The notes under the pieces are model-generated. The model did not search any database and had not been told where the DNA came from. It saw only the letters and a program-made list of their open reading frames with translations. From NCBI GenBank assembly GCA_017613595.1, contig JAGADM010000092.1, positions 1 to 64,000 on the forward strand: DNA of 64,000 nucleotides, in the 5' to 3' direction. Numbering within the stretch: the stretch's first letter is position 1; every line of letters begins with the position of its first letter. A program made the position numbers and the translations under genes. Shown in pieces: positions 1 to 8,360 of this stretch. The DNA is from Lachnospiraceae bacterium. Lineage in GTDB: Bacteria; Bacillota_A; Clostridia; Lachnospirales; Lachnospiraceae.

Positions 1-1
1 C

Positions 2-1153
2 GAATCCGTTCTGACCGTTTCCTACTCGCCCGGCAAGGAAATGACCGCATCCGAAATCTATGCGGCAAATGTGAATTCCACCGTCGGAATCACGACATCG
101 ATTAACACGAACTACTTCGGGTATAAGACAACCGCAGCGGCTTCGGGTTCCGGGTTCATTCTTACGGAGGACGGTTACATCGCAACGAACTATCATGTAA
201 TCGAAGACGCTTCGGATATTAAAGTCACCTTATATGATGACACTTCTTATAAAGCAGAGCTAGTCGGTTACGACGAAAGCAACGATCTCGCGGTACTGAA
301 GATCGATGCGGACAATTTACAGCCTGTTACTCTCGGGAGTTCCGATCAGCTGCGCGTCGGTGACAGCGTGATTGCAATCGGCAATCCTCTCGGAGAGTTA
401 ACCTTCTCTCTCACCCACGGTGCTGTCAGCGCGCTGAACCGGACCATTACGGTCAACAACCTTTCAATGACCTTAATTCAGACTGACTGCGCAATTAACT
501 CCGGAAACTCCGGCGGCGCGCTGTTCAACACTTACGGTGAAGTAGTGGGAATCGTAAACGCGAAATATTCAAGCAGCGGAAGTACGACGACCGCATCCAT
601 CGACAACATCGGATTTGCCATTCCGATTGACAGCGTGATTGATCTTCTGAAGAGCATTATCGAGAAGGGTTATGTTGAGAAGCCGTATATCGGCGTTACC
701 GTATATGACCTGGACGGCGGATACGAAGCTTTCGGCCTCGCAGGGGCGGTTGTTTCGTCCGTGGAAGAGGGAAGTCCCGCTGAGAAGGCCGGTCTTCAGG
801 CCAATGACGTCATCACGAAGGTGAACGGAACCGATATCAAGAGCGTTACCGAACTGAAGAATATGCTTGCAAAAGGCAGCGAGGGCGACAAGGTTACGCT
901 TACGATCTACCGCCAGGGAAAGACAATGGAAGTGGAAGTAACGATTGCCATACGGCGCCAGTCCGCAGTATCGGACAGTGAGACGCAGCAGAATTCCGGA
1001 AATCCGTTCAATCAAGGCGGTTCCTGGGAGCAGAATAATCCTTTCGGCGGAAACGGCTCCGGAAACCCGTTCGGCGGAAACGGTTCTGACAATCCGTTCG
1101 GAGGCAGCGGCTCCGAAAACCCGTTCGGCCGGGACGGATTCTTCGGCAAGTGA
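2..1153 (+). CDS. htrA: HtrA/DegP-like serine protease with PDZ domain (5' partial)
   Basis: Envelope quality-control protease of the trypsin-like HtrA family, expected to face the outside of the cell from an N-terminal anchor that lies before the window. The frame is open from base 2 with no stop, so the start is missing. Counting from the Met at 41, the catalytic triad is His52 (NYHVIED), Asp82 (NDLAVL) and Ser157 (GNSGG). One PDZ domain follows at about 215-305 (YIGV, then SPAEKAGL). The last 50 residues are a Gly/Asn/Pro/Phe tail built from 9-residue repeats, which is unusual for the family. A small alarmone synthetase gene starts 13 bases after the stop and may be co-transcribed. Confidence 0.93.
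   Translation, partial: ESVLTVSYSPGKEMTASEIYAANVNSTVGITTSINTNYFGYKTTAAASGSGFILTEDGYIATNYHVIEDASDIKVTLYDDTSYKAELVGYDESNDLAVLKIDADNLQPVTLGSSDQLRVGDSVIAIGNPLGELTFSLTHGAVSALNRTITVNNLSMTLIQTDCAINSGNSGGALFNTYGEVVGIVNAKYSSSGSTTTASIDNIGFAIPIDSVIDLLKSIIEKGYVEKPYIGVTVYDLDGGYEAFGLAGAVVSSVEEGSPAEKAGLQANDVITKVNGTDIKSVTELKNMLAKGSEGDKVTLTIYRQGKTMEVEVTIAIRRQSAVSDSETQQNSGNPFNQGGSWEQNNPFGGNGSGNPFGGNGSDNPFGGSGSENPFGRDGFFGK
1037..1126 (+). repeat. 27-bp tandem repeat encoding the HtrA tail
   Basis: Three 27-bp units (1037-1063, 1064-1090, 1091-1117) and part of a fourth encode NPFGGNGSG, NPFGGNGSD and NPFGGSGSE. Third-codon-position differences show the units are not fresh duplications, yet period and reading frame are kept. 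Confidence 0.85.
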
Positions 1154-1166
1154 CAGAAATGGGGTA

Positions 1167-1796
1167 ATGTTTGTGACTTATGAGGATTTTTACGGAGATG
1201 TTCTGCCGGAACTCCGGCAGACAGAGAAGATATTGCTGGAACTGATTGAGAAGTACTGCGGAGCCTTCGGAAGGAGCGAACTGAAACCGGTAGTTTACTT
1301 CTGTTCCCGGATAAAGGCTCCGGAGAGTGTACTTCGAAAATGCAGAATTCAGGGATTTGAGGAGAGCCTTGACGGGGCACTCGCCAATCTTTACGACCTG
1401 GTGGGAATCCGTGTTGTCTGCGCATTCAATTCGGATGTGTATCATCTGGCGGAATGGCTGCGGCAGCAGCCGGAGATCCGGATTGACAGGGAGAAGGATT
1501 ATTACGATAATCCGAAACCGAACGGGTACCGGAGCTTCCACATTCAGCTGAAGGTCCCCGGGACGGGAATGCCCGCGGAGATACAGCTTCGGACGATTGC
1601 GACGGATTTCTGGGCAACGCTTGAACATCAGCTGAAATATAAAAAGGAGATTTCCGATGAAAACATGATCCGCGGCGAACTGAAACGGTGTGCCGATGAA
1701 ATCGCTTCGGTTGACATATCCATGCAGACAATCCGTGAGATTATCGCGGAAACCATTCCCGAAGGCGGAATCAGATGTCTTTCACATTCTTATTGA
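1167..1796 (+). CDS. Small alarmone synthetase, RelA/SpoT family (GTP pyrophosphokinase)
   Basis: A 209-residue RelA/SpoT nucleotidyltransferase of the small alarmone synthetase class (YjbM/YwaC-like), which transfers pyrophosphate from ATP to GTP or GDP to make (p)ppGpp. Family features seen are the substrate-binding stretch around RIKAPESVLRKC, the acidic LYDLVGIRVVCAF motif, PNGYRSFHI, and the AEIQLRT..DFWATLEHQLKYK block. There is no HD hydrolase, TGS or ACT domain, so it is a synthetase only. The Met at 1167 was chosen because homology begins there and GGGG lies just upstream; the frame is open further 5' inside htrA. Its last 26 bases overlap the convergent MFS gene. Confidence 0.88.
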   Translation: MFVTYEDFYGDVLPELRQTEKILLELIEKYCGAFGRSELKPVVYFCSRIKAPESVLRKCRIQGFEESLDGALANLYDLVGIRVVCAFNSDVYHLAEWLRQQPEIRIDREKDYYDNPKPNGYRSFHIQLKVPGTGMPAEIQLRTIATDFWATLEHQLKYKKEISDENMIRGELKRCADEIASVDISMQTIREIIAETIPEGGIRCLSHSY

Positions 1797-3072
1797 AGAG
1801 AAGCATCAGCGCCGAAACGGTAAAGCCGACGGTGCATACGAAAAGCAGCGGCGTGCAGCCCAGGTACTGAAGAACGATACCTGCCAATATGGAAGAGAAC
1901 GGAATCAGACCCTGCGAGATAATGCTGACAATGCTGGTAACCTTACTCAGCTTGTCACGCTCCACAATCCGCATGAATGCGGTGTTAATCGGAATATTTA
2001 CGCAGGCAATCAGGAATCCGATAATCAGGCAGCCCCCGCAGAAAAGGAGGAGAAAAGTATTTAAAGAGGAACCTCTGTCTACGCTGAAATGATAGCTGAC
2101 AGTTAAACCAATCATGATGAAAGCGGTTGCAAGAATGCGAAGAGCGATCTTGCGGCCGCATTTTTCTTCCTGCGGCTTCGCGCTCATGAGAACGGACCCG
2201 ACCAGAGAACTGATTCCGAGCAGAACGCTGAAGACGGACGACCAGAGCTCAGGCGTCAGCAGGTTATCGAACAGGTAATCCGGCGCGCCGGCAACGTCGG
2301 ATTTGATGAAAAACGGAATAAAGTTGCTTGCAATCGGCGAAAGGAAGAAATTGATGAACAGAATGGCAACCATCAGGGCGATAATGGCTTTCTGCGTCTT
2401 CAGGTACGAAAGACCTTCACCCATGTCGGAAAACGCGGTGCGCAGTGTGAGCCGGCCTTCTTTCGCCTCATGTTCATAGCGGATGAACATTTCCGAAACA
2501 CCCGAAAGGATGTAGCAGGAACCGACGAGCAGAAAGAGAAGCTGGATCGGAAGAGCCGCGTACAGAATACCGGCGAGAACGACACCGAAAACGGTCTGCA
2601 GAGCGCTTTTAATCGAGAAATACGCATTGGCCTGCTGCAGCTGGTTCTCTTCGACGATATGCGGAAACAGTGCACCGGAGGCCGGCGAGAAAATTCCGCT
2701 TACGGCGTTTCCGAGTATTCCGATGATGAAGAGAATCGGAATATGAGCACCGTGAGAAGGGAAAAGGAGCATCAGGACGATAGCGAAAAGGATCAGACCG
2801 CCTTTGACGTAGTCGCAGAGGAACATGATCTTCGCCTTGTTGAAACGGTCGCCGAGCACGCCGCCAACCGGTGTAAACAGAAGGAGCATGATGCCGCAGA
2901 CGGCCAGGTAAAGCCCCTGCAGAAAAGCGTTGTTATTACTGATCTCAAGGATATAAAAGCTGACGGCGAAACTGTAGAGAAGCGCGCCGAGCTCCGACAC
3001 GAGCGCGCCGAAGAAGGTCAGCCGGAAGTTGCGGATTTTAAATACATTGGTTGTCTTGGGTGTTTCATTCAT
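1771..3072 (-). CDS. MFS family exporter
   Basis: A 433-residue major facilitator protein with about 12 membrane segments, closest to the MFS_3/macrolide-efflux type of drug exporter. The A-loop type motif GGVLGDRFNKAKIM lies between helices 2 and 3. The substrate is unknown. The start at 3072 follows a GAGG site and overlaps the upstream XRE regulator gene by 8 bases, so the two are probably translationally coupled and the regulator probably controls the exporter. The 3' end overlaps the convergent alarmone synthetase gene by 26 bases. Confidence 0.85.
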   Translation of the reverse strand: MNETPKTTNVFKIRNFRLTFFGALVSELGALLYSFAVSFYILEISNNNAFLQGLYLAVCGIMLLLFTPVGGVLGDRFNKAKIMFLCDYVKGGLILFAIVLMLLFPSHGAHIPILFIIGILGNAVSGIFSPASGALFPHIVEENQLQQANAYFSIKSALQTVFGVVLAGILYAALPIQLLFLLVGSCYILSGVSEMFIRYEHEAKEGRLTLRTAFSDMGEGLSYLKTQKAIIALMVAILFINFFLSPIASNFIPFFIKSDVAGAPDYLFDNLLTPELWSSVFSVLLGISSLVGSVLMSAKPQEEKCGRKIALRILATAFIMIGLTVSYHFSVDRGSSLNTFLLLFCGGCLIIGFLIACVNIPINTAFMRIVERDKLSKVTSIVSIISQGLIPFSSILAGIVLQYLGCTPLLFVCTVGFTVSALMLLFNKNVKDI

Positions 3073-4138
3073 CTTTCTTAACCTCGTTCCAGAGTTCTGA
3101 CAGGGTACGGTCATCCAGATAGCGGATTATTGTCTCTATGCTTTCGTAAGCGGTAGCGCCGAGAAGGTCGTGGGCATTGTATTCTTGCGGCAGCGTAACG
3201 AAACGGAGAGTATTCATTCCGTAATCCGGGCTGGCATCGAAGCGGTCCGCGGTGGCTTTCGCCGCCCGCAGGCTTTGCTTTGCGGCTTCCGCAAGACCGG
3301 AATGAAGCTCGGTACAGGCATGAAGCGTCAGCATTTCCGCGAAAAGCTTATCTGTATAATCCGGCAGGTCGCCTTCTTTCAGACCGCGCATCAGTGCTAT
3401 ACCGACTTCAATCAGCTCATTTGCCGCCTTCGCCTGATTCCGTGAGAGGAACAGGTAGACAAAGCCGCCGATAGCCGTCAGGAAGGTGTTCGAACCCCGG
3501 ATGAGGGCCTCGGTAAGGAAAGGTTCCGCCTCATCCGGGCGATGCAGCAGGAGGGACAGCGTAACACCGATGGAATCGCTGTGTACCCCGTCCGCGTTAT
3601 GCGCCTTAAGGATTTCCATGCCCTTTTCCGGTTCCCCCATGGCATAGTAGGCGACCGCCATATCTCCGTACAGCGTCTGCTCACTGATATGGGGGTCCGT
3701 GTTCTGGTCAATCAGAAGGCGTGCCTGCTCGAGAAGCTGCAAAGCCCGCTGTGCATAGGATATATCATGATTCTCCGCCCCGAAAACAAGAAAGACATTT
3801 GCGCCTGTGTATACGGCATCGAAAGAGTTCGGATATTTCCGCAGCAGTTTCTCCGCCTCTGTCAGCGCCTCCGGATTCATACTTCTGCAATACTCGCTGA
3901 TCCGTTTGATCACGGAAGCAATATGGTTATCCCTGACTTTATAGCCGATCAGGACGTCAACGGACGTATCGAAGAAATCCGCCATGTCCATAAGCATCGG
4001 AAGCTCTGGGATGGACAGTCCTGATTCCCATTTATATACGGCACCGGTTGTGACGCCGAGTACTTCGGCAAGCTGCTCCTGTGTCATTTTCCGTTCTTTT
4101 CGTAAGTTTCGAATGTTCTCCGCGAGTTTCAGATCCAT
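3065..4138 (-). CDS. XRE-family regulator with TPR-like C-terminal region
   Basis: A 357-residue protein with an N-terminal Cro/C1-type helix-turn-helix (residues 5-60: RNLRKERKMTQEQLAEVLGV, then GAVYKWESG). A long helical region rich in Ala and Leu pairs follows, resembling tetratricopeptide repeats. This architecture occurs in peptide- or metabolite-responsive regulators of Firmicutes. The start has a clear GGGAGG site. It lies directly upstream of and overlaps the MFS gene, so it is probably that gene's local regulator. The gene at 40989 has the same architecture. The signal sensed is unknown. Confidence 0.85.
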   Translation of the reverse strand: MDLKLAENIRNLRKERKMTQEQLAEVLGVTTGAVYKWESGLSIPELPMLMDMADFFDTSVDVLIGYKVRDNHIASVIKRISEYCRSMNPEALTEAEKLLRKYPNSFDAVYTGANVFLVFGAENHDISYAQRALQLLEQARLLIDQNTDPHISEQTLYGDMAVAYYAMGEPEKGMEILKAHNADGVHSDSIGVTLSLLLHRPDEAEPFLTEALIRGSNTFLTAIGGFVYLFLSRNQAKAANELIEVGIALMRGLKEGDLPDYTDKLFAEMLTLHACTELHSGLAEAAKQSLRAAKATADRFDASPDYGMNTLRFVTLPQEYNAHDLLGATAYESIETIIRYLDDRTLSELWNEVKKDE

Positions 4139-4164
4139 GGTATGCCTCCCTCATGTCTTTTCTA

Positions 4165-4178
4165 CATCATACATGATG
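4165..4178. promoter_or_regulatory. Perfect dyad upstream of the XRE regulator; candidate operator
   Basis: CATCAT-AC-ATGATG is a perfect 6-bp inverted repeat 27 bases upstream of the start codon. Read on the minus strand it contains TATGAT, a possible -10. An operator overlapping the -10 would fit autoregulation. No good -35 was found, so the promoter itself is uncertain. The rest of 4139-4349 shows nothing clear. Confidence 0.35.
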
Positions 4179-4349
4179 AAAACGGAAAATGGAAGACACT
4201 ATCAATACCAATAGAATATTATTTTTTCTACTGACAGTATGAAAATGTTGTCGGGAATGAGCTCCGGGCATACAAAAACCGCCTGAACCGGAGACGGTAC
4301 AAGCGGAAATTAAAAACATATCAGATTATTCGGCGATTCCTTTACGTCA

Positions 4350-5753
4350 TCATTCGGGCAGTTTCTTCAGGTCCTTCCGGTAGATACGGATCAGGAAGAA
4401 TACGCACATCGATGCGGAAGCAATCTCGGCGATCGGATAGCTGAGCCATACAAGATCGATGTTTTTAAGAACAAGGCCCATAAACAGTGCCACCGGAAGC
4501 AGGATCACCAGCTGACGGCAGATCGACACGATCATGCTGTACAGACCGTTTCCGAGTGCCTGGAATACGGAGATTGTGATAATGGAGAACGCCGCGACAA
4601 TGAAATGAAGACTGATAAGCCGCAGGCACGGAACGCCGTAGCGCGTAAGGTCATCGAGATTCTCGGGCTTACAGAACATCGAAAGAAGCGGACGCGGTAA
4701 TACAAGGAATACGACCATACCGGCAGCCATAATGCTTCCCGCGATCAGATAACTCAGTTTCATCGTATCGAAGATACGCTTCTTATGGCGCGCTCCGTAG
4801 TTGTACGCAATGATCGGTACCATGCCGTTGTTCAGACCGAACACGGGCATGAAGATGAAGCTCTGCAGCTTAAAGTAAATACCGAATGCGTTGACCGCAA
4901 CCTGCGAGAAGCCGTTCAGCAGCTTGTTCAGCGTAAAGGTGACAACCGAGGAGATTGCCTGCATGATAATGCTCGGGAAACCGACACGGTAGATGGTCTT
5001 TACAACCGTTCCGTCGACACGGAAGCCCTTAAAGGAAAGGCTGATCTCACGGTTCTTCTTCACATTCAGGACAAATGCCATCGTCATCGCGATCCACTGT
5101 CCGATAACCGTCGCAATCGCGGCACCCTTTGCACCCATCGCGGGCAGTCCGCATTTGCCGAATACGAAGATATAGTCGAGAATGATATTGATGATCGCTC
5201 CGGTCGTCTGTGTAATCATTGCGTAAAAGGTCTTGCCGGTGGACTGCAGAAGCCGTTCAAGCGTTACCTGCATGTAGATACCGAGGCTGAACATCGTAAC
5301 AACGCCGAGGTAATCCTTGCCGTATGCGATGATGGCCCGGCATGCGTCGGGATTCTCGCTCCATTCCTTCGCGGAAATCTGCCAGCGGTAGAAAGGCTCG
5401 GAGAAGAATATGCCGAGCACGAGGAACATGATTGCCGCGCAGAAAGCAAGGAAGATACCGTGGGTTGCGGCTTTGTTGGCATTTTCGCTGTCCTTACGGC
5501 CCAGGCTGTAGCTGAGAAGCGAGTTTACGCCGACACCGGTACCTGCCGCAATCGCGATCATCAGCGACTGTGCGGGAAATGCCATCGTAACGGCACTTAA
5601 GGCGTTCTGGTCGAAACGGCCGACGAAGATGCTGTCCACGATGTTATACATCGCCTGCATCAGCATCGAAAGGATCATCGGAACGGCCATCGATACAAGC
5701 AGTTGATTAACGGGCATGACGCCCATTTTATTCTCTTTCAGGGGTTCATTCAT
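4350..5753 (-). CDS. MATE family efflux transporter
   Basis: A 467-residue polytopic membrane protein with two MatE halves. The N-terminal PVNQLLVSMAVPMILSMLMQ and the NIVDSIFVGRF loop are typical of the family, and the middle segment GAIINIILDYIFVFG is its common half-repeat signature. It exports cationic drugs or metabolites in exchange for Na+ or H+. The specific substrate cannot be read from sequence. The start at 5753 has an AAGGAA site. It has its own strong promoter, divergent from nadD, and is not coupled to the XRE/MFS pair. Confidence 0.92.
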   Translation of the reverse strand: MNEPLKENKMGVMPVNQLLVSMAVPMILSMLMQAMYNIVDSIFVGRFDQNALSAVTMAFPAQSLMIAIAAGTGVGVNSLLSYSLGRKDSENANKAATHGIFLAFCAAIMFLVLGIFFSEPFYRWQISAKEWSENPDACRAIIAYGKDYLGVVTMFSLGIYMQVTLERLLQSTGKTFYAMITQTTGAIINIILDYIFVFGKCGLPAMGAKGAAIATVIGQWIAMTMAFVLNVKKNREISLSFKGFRVDGTVVKTIYRVGFPSIIMQAISSVVTFTLNKLLNGFSQVAVNAFGIYFKLQSFIFMPVFGLNNGMVPIIAYNYGARHKKRIFDTMKLSYLIAGSIMAAGMVVFLVLPRPLLSMFCKPENLDDLTRYGVPCLRLISLHFIVAAFSIITISVFQALGNGLYSMIVSICRQLVILLPVALFMGLVLKNIDLVWLSYPIAEIASASMCVFFLIRIYRKDLKKLPE

Positions 5754-5793
5754 AGGGGGATTCCTTCTTCAAACTTCGCTATTAAACGGACTT

Positions 5794-5822
5794 ATAATAA
5801 TAGTAGAAAAAATGATTGTCAA
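5794..5822 (-). promoter_or_regulatory. SigmaA promoter of the MATE gene
   Basis: Minus strand TTGACA (5822-5817), 17-base spacer, TATTAT (5799-5794). The -35 overlaps that of the divergent nadD promoter, so the two promoters probably exclude each other. Confidence 0.75.
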
Positions 5823-5845
5823 GTGATATAATGGTGCAGTATACT
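5816..5845 (+). promoter_or_regulatory. Promoter of the nadD-yqeK gene
   Basis: TTGTCA (5816-5821), 18-base spacer, TATACT (5840-5845). A second choice is an extended -10, TGATATAAT at 5824-5832, without a good -35. Confidence 0.6.
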
Positions 5846-5866
5846 GAAACTTTTCGGGGAGGAATT

Positions 5867-7126
5867 ATGAAAGTAGGTATATTCGGAGGCACATTCGATC
5901 CGATTCACCTCGGCCACATCGCAATCGCGAAAGCGGCCAAGGAGCAGTTCGGACTGGACATGGTCCGGATCATGCCGGCAAGGATTCCGCCGCATAAGCA
6001 GACGAAAGCCGTAACGGAGGATGTCCACCGTCTGATGATGATCAGCCTTGCGCTTCCGGTCGGGGAAGGGATTGAACTCGATCTGACCGAGTTCGAGCGC
6101 GAAGGCGTTTCCTATACATCCGATACGCTTACCCTGCTTCATGAGCGTCATCCGGGCGATGAACTCTATTATATTATCGGGGAGGATTCCCTCCGGGATT
6201 TTGTTACCTGGCATGAGCCGAAGACGATTGCGTCGCTTGCTACGATACTTGTTGCGGTAAGAAGCACCGACGCGTCGCATTTTCAGCAGCTGCTTGCCGA
6301 ACGGAATCAGGAGTTTAACGGAGCGTTTCAGGCGCTTTCCGTACCGTTCCGGGATATTTCCTCCACGGATATCCGGACGGAGATCGCAAAGTCCGAGAAA
6401 CCGCATCCCGCCCTCGCGGAGCGGACCGATACTTATATCCGCAGGTTCGGATTGTACGGCTGCGAGCCGTATGCAATCCGCAAAGAGACCCTGAAGCGTT
6501 ATCGGGAACTCGCGGAGAAGCTCGCCGGAACCATTTCGGCGCACCGCCTGAATCATTCGAAGGGAGTCGCTTTCATGTCCGCCAATCTGATGGCGGAATG
6601 GCTTGAAAAGGAAGGTCTTAAGGGTACCGCGGAAGAGAAGAAGCTTGTCCGCAGGACGCTGATCGCGGGACTTTTACATGACTGCGCGAAGAGCATGGGC
6701 GAGCAGGAGACGGAAGCCTATCTGAAGAAGCACCGGGTACGCCTGAGTGAGGAAGTGATTCCAATCAAGGGTATCCATCACGGACCGGCGGGACGTATTC
6801 TTGCAAGAGAACGCTACGGCATCCGCGACACGGAGATGCTTCGCGCCATCGGAAACCATTGCGACGGTTCGGTCGACATGGCGGAGCATCCGATTGAGAC
6901 CGCGGTTTTCATAGCCGATTTCACGGAACCGTTCCGTGACCACATACCGACACCGCCTCTTCCCGTTATCCGAAGCGAAGCGCTTCGGGACGGAATTGCC
7001 GGCGCGGAGACGGTCTGCGGCGCGACAATCTTCTACCTGAAGAGTATCGGCAGCGGTATTCCCGACGAAATGTATCGCATTCACGATAGATTGAAAGAAC
7101 AACTGAAAAAGAAAGGAAAGGGATGA
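5867..7126 (+). CDS. nadD: Nicotinate-nucleotide adenylyltransferase fused to YqeK-like HD hydrolase
   Basis: A 419-residue two-domain protein. Residues 1-200 are NadD, which makes deamido-NAD from nicotinate mononucleotide and ATP; GGTFDPIHLGH and ISSTDIR are its nucleotide-binding motifs. Residues 215-419 are a YqeK-type HD phosphohydrolase, with metal ligands in HRLNHS, LLHDCAK (about 269) and IGNHCDG, and a closing IADFTEP. YqeK enzymes cleave diadenosine tetraphosphate symmetrically. In Bacillus the two genes are separate neighbours; here they are one frame with no stop or internal ribosome site. The start at 5867 is set by GGGGAGG. Confidence 0.92.
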   Translation: MKVGIFGGTFDPIHLGHIAIAKAAKEQFGLDMVRIMPARIPPHKQTKAVTEDVHRLMMISLALPVGEGIELDLTEFEREGVSYTSDTLTLLHERHPGDELYYIIGEDSLRDFVTWHEPKTIASLATILVAVRSTDASHFQQLLAERNQEFNGAFQALSVPFRDISSTDIRTEIAKSEKPHPALAERTDTYIRRFGLYGCEPYAIRKETLKRYRELAEKLAGTISAHRLNHSKGVAFMSANLMAEWLEKEGLKGTAEEKKLVRRTLIAGLLHDCAKSMGEQETEAYLKKHRVRLSEEVIPIKGIHHGPAGRILARERYGIRDTEMLRAIGNHCDGSVDMAEHPIETAVFIADFTEPFRDHIPTPPLPVIRSEALRDGIAGAETVCGATIFYLKSIGSGIPDEMYRIHDRLKEQLKKKGKG

Positions 7127-7145
7127 GTTTCATCCCGTAGGAACG

Positions 7146-8189
7146 ATGAAGAAGAGAATTCTTATGGTATTGGCAGTCTGCCTCACGATTGCCGCTCTTA
7201 CCGCCTGCGGCAAGGAGAAAAGCCGCTTCAAACTCGGCGAGTACAAGGGACTTAAGTACACGAATGAAGAAATCACCGTAACGGAAGAGGATCTGGATGC
7301 GCTTCTTACGAGCCTTCAGAACAGCTATCTCAAGTACGAGACGGATGAAAGCCGCGCGGAGACGGTTGTCCGTAAAGGCGATGTTGTAAACATTGATTAC
7401 AGCGGTGTTCTGGACGGAGAGACCGAACCCTTCGCAGGAGGTACGGCCAGCGGTTCCCATCTGGAAATCGGTTCCAACAATTTCGTCAGCGGATTTGAAG
7501 ACGGCCTGATCGGATCGAAGCCCGGAGAGACGGTGACGCTTCCGCTTACTTTCCCGACCGATTATTATCCCCAGTATGCCGGCAAGAAGGTTACCTTTAC
7601 CGTTAAGATCAATGCCATTGAGAAGAAGATTCTTCCGGAACTCACGGACAGCCTGATCGAGGATTATACCGAAGGCAGAATGAAGACGATCCAGGAGTAC
7701 AGGGAGTACGCAAAGGAATATCTGCAGGCATCGAGAGAGGCTACGTTTAAGACAAATGTAAAGAACACTCTGCTCAAGGAGATCGTTGCCTCCTCCACAT
7801 TTGACAAGCTCGATGAGAGCAAAGTCAACTCCGGCTATGAGGACCTTCTGAATTATTATACTTCCCTTGCTTCGCAGAACAGCATGACCCTTGAGAAATA
7901 TGTTTCCGCCAGCGGCTACAGCAAGAGCATTCAGGAATTCTACGCCGAGCTGAAGGCTTCGGCGGAGGAAACCGTAAAGGAGGAAATCGTTCTCAACGAA
8001 ATCGTTTCGAAAGAGAAGATTACTCTTACGGAGGAGAACTACAATGCTCTGGTTGAGACGTACATGTCCCGTTACGGCTATTCCGATAAGTCCAAGTTCG
8101 AACAGGATTACGGCGTAGAGAATATCCGTAAGAGCATGCTTTACGATATGGCGCTGAAGTTCATCTTCGACAGCGCGGTAGCAGAGTAA
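7146..8189 (+). CDS. Trigger-factor-like FKBP peptidyl-prolyl isomerase lipoprotein
   Basis: A 347-residue lipoprotein (signal peptide ending LTAC at Cys20). An FKBP-type domain spans about 75-165 (GDVVNIDYSGVLDGE, FVSGFEDGLIGSKPGE, FPTDYYP). The C-terminal region resembles the helical arms of trigger factor (ELTDSLIEDY onward). The ribosome-binding N-domain of trigger factor is missing and replaced by the lipid anchor, so it likely folds proteins outside the membrane, like PrsA. It starts 19 bases after nadD-yqeK and ends at a double hairpin with a terminator. With HtrA it forms a second envelope protein-quality gene in this region. Confidence 0.88.
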   Translation: MKKRILMVLAVCLTIAALTACGKEKSRFKLGEYKGLKYTNEEITVTEEDLDALLTSLQNSYLKYETDESRAETVVRKGDVVNIDYSGVLDGETEPFAGGTASGSHLEIGSNNFVSGFEDGLIGSKPGETVTLPLTFPTDYYPQYAGKKVTFTVKINAIEKKILPELTDSLIEDYTEGRMKTIQEYREYAKEYLQASREATFKTNVKNTLLKEIVASSTFDKLDESKVNSGYEDLLNYYTSLASQNSMTLEKYVSASGYSKSIQEFYAELKASAEETVKEEIVLNEIVSKEKITLTEENYNALVETYMSRYGYSDKSKFEQDYGVENIRKSMLYDMALKFIFDSAVAE

Positions 8190-8221
8190 GAACGGATTGA
8201 ATCAGTTTAGAAAATAAAACC

Positions 8222-8249
8222 GGAGAAGCCTGTTAATGCGGGCTTCTCC
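8222..8249 (+). other. Hairpin after the PPIase gene
   Basis: GGAGAAGCC (8222-8230), a 10-base loop, GGCTTCTCC (8241-8249). It has no U-run and sits 12 bases before the terminator, perhaps protecting the mRNA 3' end. Confidence 0.5.
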
Positions 8250-8260
8250 TGCCGAAGATA

Positions 8261-8290
8261 AAGTCCGGGGCGTGATGCCCCGGACTTTTT
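8261..8290 (+). terminator. Intrinsic terminator, PPIase gene / CotH gene
   Basis: Perfect 11-bp stem AAGTCCGGGGC with GTGAT loop, followed by T5. The reverse strand has a partial T tract, so it may also serve the convergent CotH operon. Confidence 0.9.
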
Positions 8291-8360
8291 ATGTGCTGAT
8301 TATTGTTTGTGAATCCGGACTTTCGGGATACGAAAGGAATCCCTTTCTCGTAAGAAATCC

